Shown: piece after piece, positions 40,569 to 53,536 of the stretch | Layout: every line of letters begins with the position of its first letter | Numbering within the stretch: position 1 is the first letter of the stretch | DNA from: Prunus persica | Lineage: Eukaryota > Streptophyta > Magnoliopsida > Rosales > Rosaceae | Direction: 5' to 3' | Assembly: GCF_000346465.2 (NCBI RefSeq) | Contig: NC_034015.1 | Span: 12,810,637 to 12,874,636 of the forward strand | DNA: 64,000 nucleotides | The notes under the pieces: model-generated | The model's database searches: none | What the model was told of the DNA's origin: nothing | The model's input: the letters and a program-made list of their open reading frames with translations, nothing else | Translations under genes and position numbers: made by a program

Positions 40569-41185
40569 TAGACTATTATCACCAACATTAGGATGTGTAT
40601 TGCACTAATTGTGTTTTTTCTTCGTGAAAAAGCTCCATTAAACGAGTTGACAAAACATCTATAAAAAGTGTTAGGCTCAACATTATGCTTAAAGCAAAGG
40701 CCACCAAAAAAAAAATAACGAAGTAGGAGTCCAACAAACACGCATATGTCCATTTGGGCTTTATCGATTCAAATACGCGGAGCGGGTAACCGCGAACCCG
40801 AACCCGCTTCGCATAAGAAACAGATAGGGACAATGACGAGCCGACAAGTGTCACCACCGTAGAAGGCGGGGAGAGATTCCTCAGTGCGGCGCTTCAACTT
40901 AAGTCTACGCCCTCTGCCAAACAAAAAAGAATACAAAAAGAAAAAACATAGAATTACGCGTTATTTGCCAAGCAATTCTATCAACAATCAAACTGTAGCC
41001 CTCAAGCAACTTTGTGCTCTCAGAAATTTTTTTTTTTTTTTTGTGGTAATTTTTTTTCGCATAGTATATCTATCGTATCGACCGACCAAACACCTCCTCC
41101 TCTACCTCTACGCCTACCTTTTATTTTTTCCTTACCTCTCTGTCTCTTGGAAACCAAAAACTCAATTAGCTCTCTCCGCTCTCAA

Positions 41186-41971
41186 ATGGCTACCTCAGCT
41201 GCCGGCGCCGATGATGGTCGTAACAAGACGGTGACCGGCTACCCAGTTGAGCAGGGTCAATTCGCAGCCGGCTACCCAGCCGCCGGAGCCTACCCCTACG
41301 TGGCCCCACCGCCGCCTCCTCACGCCAACACTTACCGGCCCATGGGCCCACCTCCTTACTACGCCCCTCGGCCCACTGGGCCCATCACGCCCAATAGGCC
41401 CACCCTCCTCTGCCGCCTCCTCATTGCCGCCATCGCCGTCTTCGCCATCATGTCCCTCGTCTTCTTCATCGCCTGGCTTGCACTCCGCCCCCGCCTCCCC
41501 GAGTTCCGGGTCGAATCGGCCTCCGTCTTCCCGCTCAACGCCACTGGCTCCGAGCTCACCGCCACCTGGGACCTCACCCTCCTTGCCAACAACCCCAACC
41601 ACAAGCTCAGAATTTACTACGACAGCATCCAGGCCTCACTATTCTACGGCGACGATTACCGGCTCGCCACGACGTCGTTGCCTCCCTTTGTTTTGACCAA
41701 GAGGAACCAGACGCGTGTCGGGTTCAAGCTGGCGACGGTGGGGGAGTACGTCGGCAATTACGTGGCCAAGGGGATCTCCGACGAGAGGGATCGTGGGTCG
41801 GTGAGGTTCGGGCTAGGAGTTTTTGCTTCGGTTCGGTTTAGGTCTGGAGTGTTCCAGTCGAGGCCTCGCGTGTTGCGGGTCTTCTGCGAAAGGGTCGATT
41901 TCGGGTTTGCCCAGAAGAATGGGACGGGGACTTTGACGGGTCAGTCAAGTCCGTGTGTGGTTGACGTGTGA
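41186..41971 (+). CDS. LEA2 / NHL-family protein i with proline-rich N-terminus
   Basis: 261 residues. A Pro/Tyr/Ala-rich tail (about 19-70, with YVAPPPPPHANTY and GPPPYYAPRPTGP), transmembrane segment at about 75-99, then the LEA2 domain: LPEFRVESASVFPLN, TWDLTLLANNPNHKLRIYYD (N-N-P-N-H-K variant of the family motif), SLFYGDDYRLATTSLPPF and a C-terminal GTGTLTGQSSPCVVDV. The frame is open upstream to 41012 without an ATG; the first ATG is 41186, which starts a typical NHL N-terminus. The coding sequence is GC-rich. Probably an integral membrane protein with the LEA2 domain outside. Neighbour of h but not a close copy of it. Confidence 0.88.
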   Translation: MATSAAGADDGRNKTVTGYPVEQGQFAAGYPAAGAYPYVAPPPPPHANTYRPMGPPPYYAPRPTGPITPNRPTLLCRLLIAAIAVFAIMSLVFFIAWLALRPRLPEFRVESASVFPLNATGSELTATWDLTLLANNPNHKLRIYYDSIQASLFYGDDYRLATTSLPPFVLTKRNQTRVGFKLATVGEYVGNYVAKGISDERDRGSVRFGLGVFASVRFRSGVFQSRPRVLRVFCERVDFGFAQKNGTGTLTGQSSPCVVDV

Positions 41972-44900
41972 CTGTGAGTATAATTAGTCCATTGGATTAA
42001 CACAAATTGGTAAATGCTATATTTAGTCGTTGTTCATGATTTTGGGTTATGGAATATAATTCGTGATCTTCTGAATCCAATTTCTCTCTGTTCTTTTATG
42101 CTAGCTAATGATAGTATATTTTTTTTCAATTATTTTATTATGATTTCTACTAGTTTTCTTTGTTTTGGAGGTAAATACCATTTTCCCCGTTTTGCATATG
42201 CTAATTGGCATTTGAAGTGTTGAGATGGGTTAGATGATAATATGGGACATTGCCACATTAGGTTTTGTATTTGTGTTAGAATAAAGAGCAATGTGATTGT
42301 TTTTAGTGTTCTGGGGCTTTGTCATTGTGATTCAAACTCCAGAGCCAGAGACTGTAGGGTATTGAGTGTTGCTTGGTGAAGCTTTAATCGAGTGTTGACT
42401 CATTTGGTAGAGATGCATAAATGCATTCTGAATGGATTATAGGGTTTTCCCTCCACCCTTGAATGCCACTTACCACACAGTCACAAGGAAAAAAGTAAGT
42501 GCGCACCAACCGTAGTTGTCTCCAAGCATAACATTTGAAGAAACTCATCCCTATTGTTTGTTAATGATATCAAACCATTGTTCGTGCCTTCAAAGATTAT
42601 GCGCTTGAGAAGAATGGTAAAGACTTTATTTAAGCATTGGATTTGTGGTAGTGGCTACTAAGCCTCTCTGTTAGGATGTCTGTTTTATTGTGCTTAATGC
42701 TGGTTGTAAGTCTAGGGTTGTGATTCAAGCTGTTGTCTTGTGATTCAAGTCAATAGTATTGGAACAGTACAAGATTTTCCTGGGGAAGGGGAGCTTGGTC
42801 TACTAGGAACTAGCAAGTAGTGTGATTTTACCTATGTATTGAGAAATTGTTTATTGTTTTGCTCTCGAAGAATTAAAACGAATCTCTCTACTTACTTCAT
42901 CATCGTAGAGATCAATTCTTTTTATAGGAGTTTGGTGTTATTTGTTCTCTCTCTCTCTCTCCGCCCATAGGATAACATCATAATGTTTATCTTTTCAGAC
43001 TCTGAATTTGTGCTCATGTAAATGTGGTGTTGAATGTTTGCTTGTAATGGTCGAATTGTGCTTTAGGCACTACTGTACGAGTAACGATTAAGAGGAGTGG
43101 CTAGGTAAAGACTGTAGTTGCAGTTAATTTGACTTCCAAACCATTTCTACTACAATGTTAAGTTTCATAGTAGGTTATGATTTGGGTTCAGTTGATATAT
43201 GATAATAATAGAACTGTTGTCAAATGTAAAGTCATTCTCTTTCTGATTTTGTAGCTGTTGTCAAATGTAAAGTCATTCTCTTTCTGATTTTGTATTTACT
43301 CCTTTCCTGGCTGCTTTCCATTTAGGTTTTTTCCTTTGAAACTCAGCTGCATGTCTTCTTGTAGGAGAAAAAACACCAAACTTTTGTTCTGGCAACATTT
43401 TAATTACGTCATACTGTATTGCATGTTTTCTGCTCCATTTTAACTGTGTCAATATGCTGTTAAGTTGGCCAAACAGGGAACTTTTTATGTTTGCTCTGTA
43501 CTACTACGTCAAAGCTTGCCTGTATTAGCTTTCACACTTTCAGTATAGTTCTGAGCTGATGTAGTTGCATTGTTATTGTTGAAGTTTTGATTTTGAAAAA
43601 TTCAGAATTTTGGGCTCAGAAGCCATGCGAGGTTGGAGATTAGAAAAGGGGCATTGCTCGTCTTGCCCAATGCGTTGATGTTACTTGTTTTTAATACTTA
43701 AGAGAAGCAATTATGTGCTTCTGAAGTCTCTTATCATACTTGAATTTTAGTACTGGTTTTAAACTATTAATCTAGTGATGCCAAACACTGTCCTTTTGTC
43801 CTTGATGCTGAAGTGGTTTTAGTTTTACTTTGATTTTGATGATTTCATTTCTGATGTTTATAGGTGTTAGAGGTTAATGTGTGTTGAGATTGTTTTTCTG
43901 CTCTTTTATTTTCTGTTTGTGGTTGAAACTTGAAACATAGAATCAGTTTCCAAAAAATTGAATTCAGTATTTCAGGTTGGTACTGTAGTTCCTATGATTG
44001 GTGACATAGTTGTAGCTCAACAGGTAGTTCATATTTTCCTAATTTTAAAAGAACTTTTTATTTTAAAGGTCCTTTTAGTGACATTTTTGTTTTTTACTTT
44101 TAAGCTTTTCTTTAACGAGGTAGAGGGGGAGAGGTGGACGGTTCTTAGGAGAAAGGTGAGGGAAAAAGGAGAGAAAAAATACTTCAAAAGTTCTAAAAAG
44201 TAAAAAAGCAATTTAAATGGCTTTTAGCCTGTTACTTTTAATTCTCTCTACTTCTCCTGTCTTGTTCATCTCTTTCATCTCCTCCATCACTTTAATTTTC
44301 TATAAAAGCTGTTATCAGGGATGCCTTCACTCCGCGTTTTTCTTTTGCTGGCATTTATGTAGTAGGCTTCATCTATTAAAGAGTTATGATTAATCAAGGC
44401 ATGAGGCATCAGTTTCAGTTAGGCGAAATTAGGTTTTCAACGAAGAAATAAAGCCTTACAAGTTCCTCGTCATTACTTGCATGTACTTTGCTTTTGAACT
44501 ATTCCATCATCAGTTCAACAATTGATTGATGTGTAGAATTTGGTCTTGGGTGTATTGACTTGAGATAGGTTGAAGATGTATTTAGTTGGTCCATGCTTAG
44601 AGCTCTGATTTGCTGGCTGAAATGGTTTAACTTTTGGAAATTTTCCTCTCTATTTCACCGGTTGTACAGAATCATGTGTCTATTATGACGTGACACCTTA
44701 ACGACCCTAAACTCGGACTAGAAAGAGTTCAATCCCTCCCTCCTATATATAAGTATTAGCAATTGTATAGGTATCTTTGGTTCCACCGCTTGTTTAAGTA
44801 AGGAGGCAGTGGGATGAAGTGGTTGCTTGGCCGACAGAGCTTTCTGGGGTGGCCTAAATAACTTTATGAAAGCCTATATATTATGCAGATAGCATTGGCA

Positions 44901-47582
44901 ATGGAATTATTTATAAACTAATAACACTTTGATTATATCTTATAAACATGATAAGATTCTCAGACACGATAATAGTGTACATATTTGTATATCTCCAGTT
45001 GGACATGATTAGGACGCTAGTGGATTGAGAGAGATTGACATTGATTTTTAGTGCATGTAAAAGTAATTGTGTAAATATCTGGGATGTTTCTTCTTTTTTT
45101 TCTTTTTCTTTTTTTCTGTTTTCTTATGGGCCCGTGAAGAAACAGCATTGGAATGAAAATTCTGTGTCCAAATTAGGAACGCGTGAGGGATGAGACATGG
45201 TTGCCCTTTGTCATTTTCTACTGCTGATTAGGACAATCAGAATGTGGAGGGAGCTATTTGATTGATGATTGAACATAAGAAACTAATCAAATTATCTGTT
45301 GTGAAGTTTAATAAAAGAAGAGACACAAATCTACAAGTCTCACGCAATGAAAGCTAAATCCAGATTTATTTTTGTAAGAAAACAAAGTCGTCCTACTAGC
45401 AATTGACTGATTTCACTTGACCAAAAGGTTGGGATAGCAATTTTTCCCGTCACACCCAATCTCCACATTGATCTGTCCCGAATGGGATGGGGATTGAGGC
45501 TTCTGCCCTTTCTCCATCCCATTCCGTTTTACAACTATCATGTTAAAGAATGATAATTGTTTTGTTGACTCTTAAATTTAAGCTTTTATGAATGGGATGT
45601 GGAATTCGAATCTCAATGAAGAAGACGATATCCAATAGGGTTTGAGGCGGGATTGTGGATATTTAACTTTTATGGGGATGGGGATGAGTGTGAAATAATT
45701 GTTTCTTCGAGTAAATTTTGTTAGGGGTATAACTTACCACGAAGCTACAAACCCAACATTATTGCATATGTTTCTTCCTTTGCAGGCGAAATAGTCCTCT
45801 GGGAGGGTGCAAAGGATAGGAAGCTTCTCACTGGCCATGTGACGGCATGTGGAAAATACGTAACAAAAGGCTTTACTTGGTGGCGTTTACACCTACGCCA
45901 TTATTATTATTAGGCACCATTTTATATTTATATTCAAAACTCAAAGCAGTGCATGAACTGATGCAAAAAAACAAAAACAAAAAAGATTTAGGGGCTTTTA
46001 AGATATTTCCATGTTGAGTCGGTTAGCTTGGCAAGTCAGTTTGATCTTAAGGCTTTTCATAATTCATTCATAATGTAGGAAAACACTTAAAAGGAAAGTG
46101 ATTGCTTGCATAATTACTTATGATAATTTTGATCTCCATTTAAAGGAAAGTGCTTGGATGATCCCCTTTTTTTTTTCTTCTCAAAACTTGCTTTCAAAGT
46201 TCATTTTCCATCATATTTCAACTCCTTTTCTTCAAGATACTTCTACCATCATACATCATAGATGCATCCAAATGACTATCTAGGGTTCATTGGCTCATCA
46301 TCACCCACTATTAGTTTCACTTTTTTATTAATAGGGTGATCAATTACCCTTCAAACCAATTCAAGACAGCTTAATCAACCCAATTAGATAGTCATCATTT
46401 TGTGTCACCAAGAATATTATCCCTTTCTTTCACCTCCATGTCTTTTCTTCCCCATTTTTCTTCTCATTGTTTTTGGAACTCTCCCCTTCTTAGAATGACC
46501 CACCAATCAAAGGGTTTCTTTCTTCTCTCTCCCCCAATGCTTTATTCCACCAACTTTTTGTTTTTGTCTCTTTCATTAACCCATGGTTAACAGAAAGAAG
46601 CATAGCCACAGATTCTAGTCAGATTTTAGCAGCAAAGCGCATGAAGACAACAAACGAATCCATTGGGTGCAAGTTGCATAGAACAATTTTGGCTTTGGGC
46701 ATTCATATTAACCACAAAGGTTAGGTTAAAAGTTAATTGTGATTTACTTAACAGAGATTTAAACAGGAAATTGGGATTTGGTGGTTTCAAAGAAGATCTT
46801 GTAGGGACATTTGTAATTCCCAAAGTAGGGATAAAGAATCAGCATGGATGTCAGTGCAAGTGCAGAAGAGAATACCTTTGTGTGTGTAGAATCTAGTAGG
46901 CATTGGCCACAAACCACCCCACCCTTCTTTATGGACATTTGGGGATATCCTTGGCTTCTTTTTGCGGCTTCCATGTTTTGTAAAAGTGCTTTTACCCAAG
47001 GCATTTTCTTCTTGTTTTTATGAGAAAATTGAGAGAATCAGCAGCAAAGAATTTGGTAAAGGGCCCTCTGCATTCTCTGGAAACTGCACTAAGTGTACTT
47101 GGTTTCTTTGGCCACAGTACATAAGAGATGCAACAAGAGGAAAAGAAAACAATCAAATAAGTTCTACAGCACCAAGTACCAAATAATTGAACTCCAACAT
47201 GTCTATGAGTAAGGCTCCAATGATTCAAATTTTGGGTTTGGTCGTACCCAAATAGTAATATTCTAAAGGAAAATGCAACTAAGATCAAATATTTCGAGCC
47301 GCTTCCGTGAAAAATTCAAACTTTCTTTTTTAATACTTCAATCACATAAAAATATAAACTTTGAGATTCAATAGCTAAATACATGGCAATTGAATCATGA
47401 GCCGAGATCATAAAGAGCATACAAGTATACAAAGTGGATGTCATTGTAGGTGTCAAATGAGTGAAGAAGAAGAAAAGAGTCATGTGCTTTTAGGTGTGCC
47501 AACTAATATTATCTTTCCATGGTTTGATCTCAAGTCTCATATCTGGATGTGGTTTTCTTCTCTTTGGATTTATATATGACAA

Positions 47583-47615
<33 letters not shown>

Positions 47616-50475
47616 ATTTTAAAAAAACATTTAAAACACCCAAATTTATACACCAGTCATATTTTATACTGTATTTCTTTTTTCTAATATTATAACACTT
47701 AAAGAAAACCCAAGTAAATGACAAATAGTGTATCATATCCACCCACCATCTAATAATGCTAAATTAGTAGAAAGTTAAGTCTTTTTTTAGCAGTGTTTCT
47801 TTCATTTGATCCAAGACTTTTCTACAAGAGGCCTATGTCAGAATTAGTTATTTGATTTCATAAGACTCTGCCAGAATTTGACTCAGCAACAACCAATTTC
47901 TAACCATGTGTCTTCAAGCCAAGAAATAAGACAAAGTAGGCCCTTCTGAAGATTTCAACTTTTGTGAATTGCTTAACTTTGAGCAAATTGATGGTGCATA
48001 GAAGAAATTTGATTCCCTATATTTTTTTCTTCTCACTTGCTAATATCCAGTCATTCGGTTGCAAACGACAATGACTTTCATTAAATGAAAATTGTTTCAT
48101 AGGAAAACATCCAAATGGTTAAGAACTTAAAGAAAGTTGATGTTTGAAGTATATTTTAGAGAGGGGATAAGGAGAACAACACTTTCAGAAACAATGAAGG
48201 AAGAGAAAATTTTATATATTGATTAAGATTATCGACCTGATAACGAGAGATTCACCTTAATCAGCGACTCATTGTCCGTACACATATCAATAATTTTCAT
48301 GTAACGTAATCTTGTTCGGCAAGCTTCTATCACCATTTGAGAGAGAGAGAGAGAAAAAAAATTGTATAAAATTAAGAGGTAGATAAAAATTGGTCATAGG
48401 TTTGGTCATTGGTGGTTGAGGAGACTTTTAGAGCTCGATGTCGATACTAAATGTGTGAAAAAACACATCATGGTCTTGTAGTTCATATTCACACTTGCCA
48501 ACCGACATAATCAATTTCTAGTTTCTACCATCAATAATGTATTGGAGTGTAGTTTGGTTTGGTGCTTTTAACTAAAATTAGTACATGTATTGAAATTATT
48601 GCTCTCTTTTTTTGTTGCCCACGTACCCTTTTACCATCTGCTGGGAAAGTGCAGTGCAGCTAACCCTACTTTTCCTTGATTAAAAAATTATTTTTATAAA
48701 ATAAATAAATAAATAAAAAAACCGTTCTCAATGTTGTTTTCTAAGTAACATTTTAGGATTTTTAAAAAGCAAAACAAAATAATTAAAGAAACAAAACTGA
48801 TGAAAGAAAGGCTAACAATTTTCTTTCTGGGAAAGCAATGGGTTCTTTATGAAAAAGGGTTTAAGCTTTTAATCCACCCAAACAAAGTCTTTGTTTCTAA
48901 TTCATCAGAGGTTATGAAATTTTCAATACATCCACATCCAAATCATGTTTTTTTTTTTCCTTTTTTTTTTCTTTTTTTTTTTCCTTCTATGTTGCATCAT
49001 TGTTAGGCTTTAGGCTTTAGGCTTTAGCTGGTGGGAGAAGTAATATTTTGGAACCCAGAGGTTTCCTCTGTCATGATAAGTGGGGCCAAGTGGGTGCAAG
49101 AGACGTGTCAATTAGACTTTTCCCATGTATCCATATTCAATCGGACGGTGGTGAAGAGTCTTGCTTTTCCAAACACTTTATTGAAGTCACAATCGGCCCA
49201 TTCACATTCTAAATTCTAGTATAGAAAGAAATTTTAAAAAATATGTTATTTTCTTTAGGCTTTTTGTCTTTCTGAGTTGATTAAGAAAAAGCAGTGAGCT
49301 TCACTTTTTGACTAAGCGAGCACAACACAACTGAGGGTCATGGATTAATACAATCGTACTCATTAAAACTCATTTATATTGTTTTTTTATATAAATGATA
49401 TTCTATTTTAATTTATTTTAAACTACATAGAGGGGTATTCAAACTCGGATGTAAACACTGAAATTCACTTACATTAACAATGAAGATCGATGGCAGACAA
49501 TATTAATGATATTTTATTACATATATAACTATATATCTTGAAGCTAATGCCAATAGCGTATTACTTGGATCTGGTTTTGAAAAGAATTAGGGTTTGAGCA
49601 ACAAGATCTTTCTTAGTGACTTGAGCCTCTATAGTTTATTGAATGGACTTTAATTTTGATTAGTTGTAAAATAAAGAAGATTAATAACTTGTTTTGAAAC
49701 ACTGAAACACATGAGGTTTTTGAGGAGAATTATGAAGAAAAGATATGAACCAACCATTGAGATAACATGTGGGTGAGCTCGACAAACAATTTGAAATCCT
49801 GTTTGTTGAATAAAGCCAAGCATAGAAAACGATTGGTCTTAACCCATCACACCATATGGGCATCTTAACTAGGACACATCATGCAGTGAACAAAAACCCA
49901 ACAAATTTCATCTAAGTTATTTAGATCAAATCATATAAATAATAAACCCAATTAGTAGCTATAATTGATGAGCCTTGTCAAGTGACACATGATGACATAA
50001 GGTATTTGTGTAATTTAATTGGTTAATGCCCATGGTTATGATTGAGTAATAAGAAAAACCAAACAATGCCTTGGTACTGAAAATTGATGGGTCACCAATT
50101 TCCACTACCTTGCTACACTACCACCAAACAACTCAAAAGCAACCAAAAAGTTCTTTAAAAAATAAAAGTTATTGGTTAGTGCTGGTTAACGATTTATAAT
50201 ATTTGGTTCATTGTCGATTATTTGATTGTTATTATAAATATTAACTTTAATAGACAGTTACTCATATAAAAAATAGAAATTCAGAGTAATTTTGGAATGA
50301 GACCGTAATCTAATATTAAACATTTTTTTTACGCGAATAAAAAACTAATTTTCCTCATAATTAGTGAAAGTACTTTGAAATGTCCCTAAACACATTACAC
50401 CTACTTTAGCATACTTGCTTTTCCACCATACATACATGATCACATAGATCATCATCATCTTCATTAAAAACCATG
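41972..50475. other. Long gene-free region (8.5 kb)
   Basis: I find no supportable gene on either strand. Frames are short and composition is AT-rich. Visible items: a 41-bp tandem duplication at 43214-43295, a (TA)n tract near 47582-47601, a (GA)n tract near 48340, long T tracts near 48940-48985, and an ATGGGATGGGGATTG-type block near 45483 that may be an old repeat. Noncoding transcripts cannot be excluded. Confidence 0.5.
43214..43295. repeat. 41-bp perfect tandem duplication
   Basis: CTGTTGTCAAATGTAAAGTC and the bases after it, to GATTTTGTA, occur at 43214-43254 and again at 43255-43295. Confidence 0.9.
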
Positions 50476-50488
50476 TAATATATATACC
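50476..50488 (+). promoter_or_regulatory. TATA box candidate of the NHL12-like gene
   Basis: TAATATATATACC lies about 150 bases before the ATG at 50628 and is followed by a pyrimidine-rich leader with a CTCTCTCTCTC run. Confidence 0.5.
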
Positions 50489-50627
50489 CCCACACACATC
50501 CCCAACCAAAGCTCATTTACTAAAGGGTCAACTCTCAAACCCAACTCTAACTCAACTCCAACCGTCCTTCCTCTCTCTCTCTCAGTCTCCCTCTCCACCT
50601 CCACCGCAAACTACCGCGGCCGCCGCC

Positions 50628-51260
50628 ATGTCGTACAAGGACTGCGGCCAACACGGATACAACAAGCGGCGAAGGAGGTTTAAACGCTGCTGCGCCGGGC
50701 TCCTAATCTTCAACTTCATCCTGCTCGTCACCATCCTCATCGTGTGGGCCATCCTCCAGCCCTCCAAACCCCGCTTCATCCTCCAAGACGTCACCGTCTT
50801 CAACTTCAACAACTCCGTACCCAACGTCTTCTCCTCCAGCTTCCAGGTCACCGTCTCCTCCCGCAACCCCAACGACAAGATCGGCATCTACTACGACAGG
50901 CTCAACATCTACGCGACATACCGTAATCAGCAGATCACCTTCTCCACGCTCATCCCGCCGGTGTACCAGGGTCACAAGGACGTCAACGTCTGGTCGCCGT
51001 TCATCTACGGCACCGAAGTCCCCATCGCGCCGTACAATTCCCTGGCGCTGGACCAGGACAAGAATGCCGGGTCGGTTTTTTTGCTGCTGAAGATGGACGG
51101 CCGGGTGAGGTGGAAGGTCGGGACTTTTATCTCGGGCAGGTACCATTTCTACGTTCGGTGCCCCGCTTTTATCCCTTTGGGTCCGAAGAACAACGGGGTT
51201 GTGGTCGGAAATAACGCCATCAAGTACCAGCTGCTGCAGCATTGCAAAGTGAGCGTGTGA
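50628..51260 (+). CDS. NHL12: NDR1/HIN1-like protein, NHL12-type
   Basis: 210 residues, colinear with NHL12-type proteins: MSYKDCGQHG start, basic RRRRFKRCC stop-transfer flank, transmembrane segment at about 22-44, then LQPSKPRFILQDVTVFNFN, SRNPNDKIGIYYDRLNIYAT (about 78-97), YRNQQITF, PPVYQGHKDVNVWSPFIYG, GRVRWKVGTFISGRYHFYVR and a C-terminal LLQHCKVSV. The ATG at 50628 is first in frame, in a GCC-rich context. Arabidopsis NHL genes are induced by pathogens and some localise to the plasma membrane; this role is from the family. The coding sequence is GC-rich compared with the gene-free DNA on both sides. Single exon. The symbol is given by resemblance only. Confidence 0.88.
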   Translation: MSYKDCGQHGYNKRRRRFKRCCAGLLIFNFILLVTILIVWAILQPSKPRFILQDVTVFNFNNSVPNVFSSSFQVTVSSRNPNDKIGIYYDRLNIYATYRNQQITFSTLIPPVYQGHKDVNVWSPFIYGTEVPIAPYNSLALDQDKNAGSVFLLLKMDGRVRWKVGTFISGRYHFYVRCPAFIPLGPKNNGVVVGNNAIKYQLLQHCKVSV

Positions 51261-53220
51261 AGAAGAAGATGGACGGGAACTGGAGGCTAAATGTTACCGT
51301 TAAGACGCCGTTAGTTCATTTTCTTTAATTTTTCTCAAATTTCTTCTTCTTTTTTTCTTCTTAATTTGAACTTTTAGTTGGAGTCTTTGCGTCTGGTTAT
51401 ATAATTATATATACGCTTTGGTGTTTTGAATTGTAAATTTTGCTATAGAATAAAAACGGAGGATTATGATACAACGTATAGCAAAATTGCAGTCGGTCGG
51501 TGGTGATTGATTTTCAATTGTATAATTTAAATTTATAGTTTATTTTATATAATTCAATAATCATGCAATTGGATACAGGTGGAGGTTGGGGTGTCATTTT
51601 CTTTCAATTTATATTTTTTTTTTCTCTCTTCTAATAATTTTATTTTCTTTTGGGGAATTACTTAAATAAATTATGTCAATTTTGTATTCCTCAAGCTATA
51701 TGGACATCATCCTTCCCCCTTCATCATTAATTTAGTTGTACCACTTAGCTGGAGAAGTCTTCGTCAACAATTTAAAATTTAGAATCCCACTTTTTTTTTA
51801 ATTCTCTCACATGGGATGAGTCTTTTTTTTCTTTTTCTTTTTTTAAATTTTATAGAAAAGAGTTTAATTCGATTGGCATAAAAATGGCCAGAAGCTAAGG
51901 AAAAGGAGAAGAATATGAAACATACATTAATCCGTAGTAATGCAGTTATATTGAATGTGATGAAATGTTGCTTCCATTATTTACGAGTGGTCCCACTTGG
52001 GAAGGTTGGTGGATGGGGCCTACATGGGCTTCATGGGTTTATAAAAGAAACCTATAAATGATATTAGGGCAGGCAGGAAGAATCGAACTTAAAATCTTAG
52101 ATGCATTGATAAATACTGTTAATTATTTTAGCTATAAATCTCCTACCGGATAAATGTGGCTAAAATTGGTGGAGCTGTAGTAGCTAGGGTGGGGATTATT
52201 AGGAATTTTGGATGCGTTGGTTTTGGAGTGGAGTTTATTTATCGTCTTCCACACGGTGGTGGTGGTCCTTTTCAACCCCCCCTCCTCTAAGTGAGAATTT
52301 GCTCTTTCTACCTACTAATAATGGAGAGATGGAAAGGGACTTTCATGAATAAAAGTTTTCAACATATGGCTCTCATAAAATGTGACATATTGTTGAGCTA
52401 AGGATATATAGAATAGAGTGAAGAGATAAAGAGTGGGGGGGTGGTCTGTGTCAAGCTCTGAAGCTCATCACATGATTGCGTGCACAATGAGTCAAAAGCA
52501 AGCAGACAGAATTATATTGTGCGCATTCATAAGATTTTGGTAGCATTTTGATGAGTTCAAAATTATTGGCATGATCAATTAAGATTAGGATCCAGAGGAG
52601 TTGGTGTGCATGTTGATTTTGAGTCATTTTGATCACAGCTGGCATGAACAATTTTAAATAAATAAATAAAACATAGCATAAATGAAATAAGGTTGAGATT
52701 TGAGAGGCCTGTCTCAAAGAGGGGAATTGGGCTGCCTGGCCATGAAACGCTTACAAAAACCATCAAAGTGAAAAATGAAGCAATAACATAAAACAAAATT
52801 TTCATGTTTGGTGGGTGGCTTTGGTAATATATTAGTTTGACATGGCGAACCGACTTCAAACCCTAAAAAGTCTAGGGAGTTGCCCTAATGCGACTTTCAG
52901 GTTAAAAGTAACATGGGGGGCATCTTATTAATTCCACAATGTCTAAACTATGGGAGGCTTCCTGGTTTTAGGACCAAAATATGTGAACAAAATAACTTCA
53001 CATGCCAACAGCAACCCAACTGGTGACACACTTGTGACAAAATCTCATGACTCGGGAAGAAGAACATGTCCCAAGAAAGATAAGAAGATAAGTTCTAGCA
53101 GTACTCAAATAAAACCAAAATAGGATTCCATTTCTTCCCCAAAAAATAGTAGGTTCATGGCATGTTTATAGGGAGAAAACCCGTCCATATGCTTATGCGT
53201 ATAATGAATTTAAGTGATTT
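51261..53220. other. Intergenic; possible SINE remnant, no gene
   Basis: AT-rich. The minus strand of about 52075-52150 has a tRNA-like box B (TTAAGTTCGATTCTTCC) and a weak box A, possibly another SINE family. Nothing else is recognised. Confidence 0.3.
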
Positions 53221-53223
53221 TAA

Positions 53224-53533
53224 AGTCCGTTTGGATGAGGGATTTAGGCTTCCATGAGATTTATAAATCTACATTGGCTAAATGCCTTGTTTGGCAAGTT
53301 CAAAAAAAGAAACTTCAAAAATGACTTGGGATTTAAAGGAGGGATTTGTAAAGCCCAAATTCCATTATGAAATAACACCTAAACATGCATTACTTTGAAA
53401 TTTCCACACTCGAACGCGACCAAAGCCAACGACAAAATAATTAGCCAAACAACGAATTTTACTAATCTCATCATTGTGAAGTCCCTCACCTTAAAATCCC
53501 ATCACTTCAAAATCTCTTATCCAAACACAACCT
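53224..53533. mobile_element. Tourist-like (PIF/Harbinger) MITE, second family
   Basis: 310 bp with TAA target duplications at 53221-53223 and 53534-53536. The inverted ends are AGTCCGTTTGGATGAGGGAT and the complement of ATCTCTTATCCAAACACAACCT. No coding capacity. Confidence 0.8.
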
Positions 53534-53536
53534 TAA

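Noticed and set aside
41012..41185. 58-residue N-terminal extension of LEA2-i
   Set aside because: No ATG in the extension; it is leader DNA with a long T run.
49004..49027. TTTAGGC-type repeats resembling plant telomere repeats
   Set aside because: The unit is TTAGGCT, not TTTAGGG, and there are only three copies. Simple repeat.
50703..51242. 179-residue minus-strand frame opposite the NHL12-like gene, and similar ones opposite LEA2-h and LEA2-i
   Set aside because: Antisense shadows of GC-rich coding sequence; Val/Asp/Gly-rich composition typical of such shadows.
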